In this document: positions 22,199 through 26,472 of the stretch, one piece after another | Numbering within the stretch: the stretch's first letter is position 1 | Layout: the number at the start of each line of letters is the position of its first letter | Assembly: GCA_016199665.1 (NCBI GenBank) | Contig: JACQGG010000009.1 | Location: 1-26,472 of the forward strand | DNA: 26,472 bases | DNA from: Acidobacteriota bacterium | GTDB lineage: Bacteria > Acidobacteriota > UBA6911 > JACQSX01 | Direction: 5' to 3' | Program-made: the position numbers and the translations under genes | The notes under the pieces: generated by a model | The model's input: only the letters and a program-made list of their open reading frames with translations | Databases searched by the model: none | What the model was told of the DNA's origin: nothing

Positions 22199-24166
22199 CT
22201 AGCTTTCCTCGGTCTTTCCGGCAACTCTTCGCAGCAGCAGGGCGAGCGCGCCGAACGCGACCAGAGCGATCAAGTCGGCGGCGGCGCCCAGCTTCTGTTC
22301 AAGTCCAACCGCCGCTCCAAGGTTCAAGAGGCGGGCAAAACCCCCTTCGCGCACTCCGGCCAAAATGGCGATGGCGACACCGGCCAGCGAGCCTCCTGCA
22401 ACCAATCCGGTGCTGTAGAGCATTCCCGGAGTCAGTTCCGACTCGCCTTCCCGTGTTTTTGTCGCACGGCTGGCCCACCATTTCACGATGCCGCCGACAA
22501 AGATGGTCGAGGTCGTGGAGAGCGGCAGGTAGCTTCCCACCGCGAAGGAAAGCGACTTGACCCCGCAGAGTTCAATCACCAGCGAAATGAAAATGCCGGT
22601 GAAGACCAGCCCCCACGGCAGGTCCTGGCTGAGCATTCCCTGGATGATCGTGGCCATAAGCGTGGCCTGGGGCGCGGCCAGCCGCGCAGAGCCGATCGGC
22701 CCGTACGCGGAAGAGTGCAGCAGCAGCAGCGTGCCGCCGATGGCCAACACACTGACCAGCACGCCGATGATCAATCCCAGTTGCTGGTGCAGCGGCGTGG
22801 CGCCTACCAGGTATCCGGTCTTCAAGTCCTGCGAGGTGGCGCCGGCGTTGGCGGCGGCAATGCACACGATGGCGCCAACGCAAAGCGCGATTGCCTGATA
22901 AGCGTTGCCCGCCCACCCAATGGAGACAAAGATGAGGCACGTCGCCATCAGGGTTGCGATGGTCATCCCGGAGATCGGGTTGGAGGAGGATCCAATGATG
23001 CCCACGATGCGGCTGGAGACGGTGACAAAAAAGAATCCAAAAATGACGATGAGAAGCGACATCAGAAGACTGCCGGGAAACGTTCCCGGAATCTGGGGCA
23101 GGACGGAAATCAGCAGCGCCAGCGCCAGCGATCCGGCCAGCACATAGGTAATGGGAATGTCCCGGTCGGTGCGAGCTGGCGCGCGGCCGCTCTGGGCGCC
23201 CCTGAGATCCGCCAGGCTGTCGCGAAATGAGCTGACGATGGTGGGCAGAGAACGCAGAAGCGTGATGACTCCCGCCGCCGCTACCGCCCCGGCGCCAATA
23301 TAACGGACATAGCCGCGATAGATCTCTGCAGGCGTCATGGCGCTGATCAGCTTGTCGCCAACGCCGGGTTTCAGTGCCACCGCAAGCGAATCTCCAAAGT
23401 AGGTGATCAGCGGGATCAACGCCAGCCATGACAGCACGCCGCCCGCCACCATCGTTCCGGCAATGCGCGGGCCGATGATGTAGCCGACTCCCAGATACTC
23501 GGGCGTAATCTCTCCATTCAGGGTGGCGTTCGGGTAGGCGCTTCCCCGCCGGGTTACGTAGCCCGGGACGTCCTTCCAGAGCCCCAGGATGCTCATCAAG
23601 AGCTTGTACAGCATGGCGACCCCCAGACCCTGGAAGACGCGCCTGGCAAATGTCCCGCCCTTCTCCCCGGCAATCAGAACATCGGCGCAGGCGGTTCCTT
23701 CCGGGTAGGGCAGGGCGCCGTGCTCTTTTACGATCAGCGAGCGGCGCAAGGGAATCATGAACAGCACTCCCAGGATGCCGCCCACCAGGGCCAGGACCAG
23801 GATCTGGGTGTAGCGGAAATAGTCGGCCCCCCCCTGGAGAAAGTACAAAGCCGGAACGGTGAAGACCACTCCGGCCGCGATGGACTCACCGGCGGATCCG
23901 ATCGTCTGCACGATGTTGTTTTCGAGAATGGTGGAGCGGCCGAGCCTCTTGAAAACCGCGATAGCCAGAACGGCGATCGGGATGGAAGCGCTGACTGTCA
24001 GGCCGGCGCGTAGGGCCAGATAGACTGTGGAAGCGCCAAAAACAATTCCGAAGAAGGCGCCCAGGATGATCGCCTTCAGTGTAAACTCGGCGATCCTCTC
24101 CGATGTGTCTATGTAGGGCTTGAAGGTCGCTTCGGATTTCGCCTGTGAAGCCTTGTTATGAGCCAT
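22199..24166 (-). CDS. OPT-family oligopeptide transporter
   Basis: Polytopic inner-membrane carrier of the oligopeptide transporter (OPT) superfamily, bacterial branch (TIGR00733-like), 655 residues with about 14-16 hydrophobic segments. Recognisable stretches are FTLKAIILGAFFGIVFGAST near the N-terminus, ENNIVQTIGSAGESIAAGVVFT (a highly conserved OPT block), HGALPYPEGTACADVL, LGVGYIIGPRIAGTMVAGG, SSNPISGMTIATLM and SQDLKTGYLVGATP. Substrates in the family are peptides or metal chelates; the exact one is not visible. The ATG at 24166 has a full AGGAGG (complement at 24172-24177) and starts 11 bases inside the upstream 177-aa gene, so coupling is likely; a 17-codon longer frame lacks such a site. 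The S9 peptidase lies downstream on the same strand. Confidence 0.94.
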   Translation of the reverse strand: MAHNKASQAKSEATFKPYIDTSERIAEFTLKAIILGAFFGIVFGASTVYLALRAGLTVSASIPIAVLAIAVFKRLGRSTILENNIVQTIGSAGESIAAGVVFTVPALYFLQGGADYFRYTQILVLALVGGILGVLFMIPLRRSLIVKEHGALPYPEGTACADVLIAGEKGGTFARRVFQGLGVAMLYKLLMSILGLWKDVPGYVTRRGSAYPNATLNGEITPEYLGVGYIIGPRIAGTMVAGGVLSWLALIPLITYFGDSLAVALKPGVGDKLISAMTPAEIYRGYVRYIGAGAVAAAGVITLLRSLPTIVSSFRDSLADLRGAQSGRAPARTDRDIPITYVLAGSLALALLISVLPQIPGTFPGSLLMSLLIVIFGFFFVTVSSRIVGIIGSSSNPISGMTIATLMATCLIFVSIGWAGNAYQAIALCVGAIVCIAAANAGATSQDLKTGYLVGATPLHQQLGLIIGVLVSVLAIGGTLLLLHSSAYGPIGSARLAAPQATLMATIIQGMLSQDLPWGLVFTGIFISLVIELCGVKSLSFAVGSYLPLSTTSTIFVGGIVKWWASRATKTREGESELTPGMLYSTGLVAGGSLAGVAIAILAGVREGGFARLLNLGAAVGLEQKLGAAADLIALVAFGALALLLRRVAGKTEES

Positions 24167-24689
24167 GGGAACCTCCTTCCAGCGATGAAGCCAGCCGCTG
24201 CGGGATGCCGATAACAACCACCTGTCGGAGTGAGTCGTGAAAAAATCGGCGCGAAGTGAGACTCACCTCTGAGGTTGGGACTCCGTGCAGGCTGTGCTTG
24301 CTGTAAAGCGCAGGCAGCCTGTCGCGCAGGAGGTGAAATTCTGCAACTCCGCTCCGCTGCTCCCCCAGTTGCCGCTGCCACTGGGCAAACAGGCCGTCCT
24401 TGTTACGCACCAGCTTCCGGTGTAGGGGACGGGAGACGGGGTGCACAAAAACGAAAAAGAAACACTCCGGGGGAAGCGCATTCAGGTAACGGTGGTCCTT
24501 GTCGAGCAGTAGATAGCCGAGGAAAAAACCCGCTTCAGTCTTGCGGACTTCTTTGTAATAGTAGGTTCCATAGAGGTCCTTGGATTTCTGCGGCCAGGGG
24601 CTGTAGCCGGCAAAGACGCGCTGTGCCTTGCTGTCGACGGAAGAGAGTGTCTCATCGGCGATCTGGAAAAAGCGCCTCGAAATGTTCAT
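24156..24689 (-). CDS. Hypothetical protein, 177 aa, upstream of the OPT transporter
   Basis: I do not recognise this protein. It is soluble in appearance, with no signal peptide or clear membrane helix; the hydrophobic ECFFFVFVHP and TEAGFFLGYLLLDKD stretches look like buried strands. It is rich in aromatic and basic residues (for example GTYYYKEVRKTEAGFF, HRYLNALPPE). The ATG at 24689 is taken as the start; a GTG at 24722 in the same frame is possible, and neither has a good Shine-Dalgarno sequence. Its 3' end overlaps the OPT gene by 11 bases, which supports a real, co-translated gene. It faces mgtE across a 73-base divergent spacer. Function cannot be inferred beyond co-expression with the transporter. 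Confidence 0.65.
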   Translation of the reverse strand: MNISRRFFQIADETLSSVDSKAQRVFAGYSPWPQKSKDLYGTYYYKEVRKTEAGFFLGYLLLDKDHRYLNALPPECFFFVFVHPVSRPLHRKLVRNKDGLFAQWQRQLGEQRSGVAEFHLLRDRLPALYSKHSLHGVPTSEVSLTSRRFFHDSLRQVVVIGIPQRLASSLEGGSHGS

Positions 24690-24762
24690 GGATTGTTTAA
24701 AAGTGTCGGCGCATGATAACACCGGAGAAAAACCATGGGAACATCAATTTGGGTGATGGGTT

Positions 24763-26109
24763 ATGAACAACCTGGAGAATGAGAGACTGCGGCAGCTTCT
24801 GGAAGATCAAGGGGATCACGCGCTGGAACAAATCCGGGAGCTCCCCATTCCGGAAATCACCGATCTGATTCGCTCGCTGCCTATTGAACGTGCGGCGGAA
24901 CTGGTCAAGCGGCTTCCCATCGACCTGAGCGTGGCGGTCTTTGATGAGCCGACGTTGAGGCGCCGCCGGGAGTTGGTGGAACACCTGGATACGGGTCTGG
25001 TGGCGGCAATCGCGGAACGAATGTCTCCCGACGAGCGCGCGGATTTTTTTGGAAATCTGCATGAGGAAACGCGCACCCATCTCTTGCGCCATCTTTCCAG
25101 GGAGACACAAGCAGAGTTGCTGGCGCTGCTGGCTTATCCTCCGGCCTCGGCCGGCGGTTTGATGACAACCGAGTTTGTTGAGGTCTACCCGGAGCAGACG
25201 GTAGAGAGCGCGCTGGCGCACACGCGTGAAGTGGCGGGCCATGTGGAGACCATCTACTCGGCGTATGCCGTCGATCGAGCGACCGGCAAACTGATGGGAG
25301 TGGTCTCGCTGCGGGATCTGCTGACTGCGGAGAACAGAAAAACAGTGGGCGAAATCATGGATGCCGCCGCAATCACGGTGCACACCCACACAGACCAGGA
25401 AGAAGTAGCCCGCCTGATTGCCAGGTACAACTTCCTGGCTGTCCCGGTGGTGGACGACGCCCACCGGATGCTTGGGATTGTAACGGTCGATGACGTCCTG
25501 GACGTGGTGTCGGAAGAACATAGCGAAGATTGGCAGAAGATTTCGGGAATCGAGCCTCTGGCGGATCCTTATTTTCGCGTGAGCCCGCTGTCGATGGTAC
25601 GCAAGAGGGCCAGTTGGCTGGTCGGCATCTTCATTGGCGAATTGTTTACCGGCACCGCGCTGCGTCACTATGATGGCGCAATTGCTGCCGCCCGAATGCT
25701 GGTGTTCTTTGTTCCGCTGATCATCAGCTCGGGAGGCAACAGCGGATCGCAGTCGGCGACGCTGGTGGTTCGGGGCCTGGCGACCGGTGAGATCAAACTG
25801 CGGCAGTGGCTCCAGGTTCTGACACGGGAGATCTTGGTGGGAGTTCTGTTGGGACTGATTCTGGGAACCGTTGCGTTCGGGCGCGCGCTGATGTGGGGCA
25901 ACGGAGTGGGAGTCGCCGTTGCGGTCGCCCTGACGCTGGTGGCCGTGGTCATGGCCGGCACGTTGGTGGGCGCGATGCTGCCCATCTGTTTTAAGCGCCT
26001 CGGCTTCGATCCGGCGGTGTCTTCAACGCCGTTTATCGCCACTTTCGTCGATGTGACCGGCATCATCATCTACTTCAATATCGCCGGTGCGATCCTGAAG
26101 CTGTGGTGA
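24763..26109 (+). CDS. mgtE: Magnesium transporter/channel MgtE
   Basis: Mg2+ channel-type transporter of the inner membrane, 448 residues. The N-terminal superhelical domain (about 10-130) is built of short helical repeats such as IPEITDLIRSLPIERAAELVKRLP. A CBS pair (about 137-255) follows, opening with SAGGLMTTEFVEVYP and including VVSLRDLL and IVTVDDVLDVV; it senses Mg2+ in studied homologues. The membrane domain (about 285-448) has the conserved SSGGNSGSQSATLVVRGLATGEI, and GFDPAVSSTPFIATFVDVTGIIIYF, which carries the pore aspartates. The start ATG has a weak GGTGAT upstream. No M-box riboswitch can fit in the 73-base divergent spacer, so riboswitch control is unlikely. Confidence 0.97.
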   Translation: MNNLENERLRQLLEDQGDHALEQIRELPIPEITDLIRSLPIERAAELVKRLPIDLSVAVFDEPTLRRRRELVEHLDTGLVAAIAERMSPDERADFFGNLHEETRTHLLRHLSRETQAELLALLAYPPASAGGLMTTEFVEVYPEQTVESALAHTREVAGHVETIYSAYAVDRATGKLMGVVSLRDLLTAENRKTVGEIMDAAAITVHTHTDQEEVARLIARYNFLAVPVVDDAHRMLGIVTVDDVLDVVSEEHSEDWQKISGIEPLADPYFRVSPLSMVRKRASWLVGIFIGELFTGTALRHYDGAIAAARMLVFFVPLIISSGGNSGSQSATLVVRGLATGEIKLRQWLQVLTREILVGVLLGLILGTVAFGRALMWGNGVGVAVAVALTLVAVVMAGTLVGAMLPICFKRLGFDPAVSSTPFIATFVDVTGIIIYFNIAGAILKLW

Positions 26110-26472
26110 AGTCTAACTGCTGTCCGGCGCAAAAGGACTTTGGCCGCCACCGCAGAGACTTCGCGCGGTGTAGCCGCAACCCAAGCCACGGCGCCCTGGA
26201 AGGGCGGCCGATGTCGGCCAGGGGGCAGCCTGGCCCGTCAGAGCGGCAGACAGAGTCTTCTGACCCCGCCGCTCGCTGGACGCTCGCGGTGCCGATGGCA
26301 GCCGATGAGACTCCGGAGGCACTGCTGCCGCCGTTCATGCAAGCGGCCGTCGATGTTGGCGGGATCTCCCCCAAGCCCAACATCGGTACCGGGAGCGTCA
26401 GCGACCGGCGGGGCCGGCGCCGCACAGCTCCTTAGCGCGGCAGAGCCGCAACCAAATGGCCAACCGGATTAC
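26110..26472. repeat. Gene-free region with stacked hairpins, probable dispersed repeat element
   Basis: The 363 bases after mgtE hold no reading frame I can support. They contain three adjoining hairpins: CGCCCT/AGGGCG (26192-26197 with 26201-26206), GGCCGA/TCGGCC (26206-26211 with 26214-26219), and GGCCAGG/CCTGGCC (26216-26222 with 26229-26235). GTCAGA (26237-26242) and TCTGAC (26259-26264) form a fourth inverted pair. Two diverged direct copies of a 22-base motif, 18 of 22 identical, lie at 26163-26184 and 26435-26456; each is itself a GCGGC/GCCGC-type hairpin followed by AACC. The layout resembles dispersed palindromic repeats (REP/BIME-like), but family membership cannot be confirmed from one copy. 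Confidence 0.5.

Noticed and set aside
22190..23230. 346-codon plus-strand open frame
   Set aside because: Antisense shadow of the OPT transporter gene; highly charged Gln/Gly/Asp-rich composition typical of reversed membrane-protein codons.
24693..24720. TTGTTT-16-GATAAC promoter for mgtE
   Set aside because: Both hexamers are weak matches; too little to annotate.
24690..24762. M-box or other Mg2+ riboswitch before mgtE
   Set aside because: The 73-base spacer is too short and shows no such fold.
26103..26435. 110-codon plus-strand frame after mgtE
   Set aside because: It begins inside the end of mgtE and runs through the hairpin repeats; composition is Arg/Pro/Ser-rich with no ribosome binding site.

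Overview
The window looks like a stretch of chromosome from a GC-rich Gram-negative bacterium. Dense, mostly core metabolic and envelope genes, a lauroyl-type lipid acyltransferase, GlmU, a secreted S9 peptidase beside an OPT transporter, and heptanucleotide repeat arrays between genes would all fit an Acidobacteriota-like genome. That placement is inference; no rRNA or other marker gene is present. No tRNA, rRNA, CRISPR array, insertion sequence or phage gene was seen.

Layout. (1) 1-7058, minus strand: a tightly packed run read from right to left: LpxL-type acyltransferase, glcE, glcF, dedA, a LOG/TIGR00725-family protein, a class C beta-lactamase-type serine hydrolase, and glcD (cut by the window edge). 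The glycolate oxidase genes are split: glcE-glcF are together, while glcD lies three genes downstream. (2) 7059-8511: a divergent spacer, a 119-aa protein of unknown function with its own extended -10 promoter, a heptanucleotide array, and a minus-strand metallophosphoesterase. (3) 8512-11001, plus strand: pgk, tpiA, secG. (4) 11002-16980, plus strand: lepB with an extended -10 promoter, carA-carB with a 1-base stop/start overlap, a large inverted pair of heptanucleotide arrays, then msrA. (5) 17004-19762, minus strand: a TPR protein with a strongly basic tail, glmU and a GuaD-like nucleoside deaminase, in one unit behind a near-consensus sigma-70 promoter. (6) 19871-24689, minus strand: a secreted S9 oligopeptidase, an OPT-family transporter and an unknown 177-aa protein. 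(7) 24763-26109, plus strand: mgtE. (8) 26110-26472: a gene-free region with stacked hairpins and two diverged copies of a short hairpin motif.

Function. The minus-strand unit at the left combines glycolate oxidation to glyoxylate with envelope genes (lipid A acylation, DedA lipid translocation, a serine hydrolase). pgk-tpiA-secG and lepB give lower glycolysis, Sec translocation and signal-peptide cleavage. carAB makes carbamoyl phosphate for pyrimidines and arginine. glmU makes UDP-GlcNAc for peptidoglycan and LPS. The S9 peptidase and OPT carrier could together degrade and import peptides.

The most distinctive signal is in the spacers. Four intergenic stretches carry tandem arrays with an exact 7-base period but four different unit sequences. 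One of them is present as two arms in inverted orientation that pair in register over about 49 bases just before the msrA ribosome binding site. I did not find a convincing new multi-gene system; the candidates worth following are these arrays, the repeat-rich right end, the split glc unit and the two unknown proteins.
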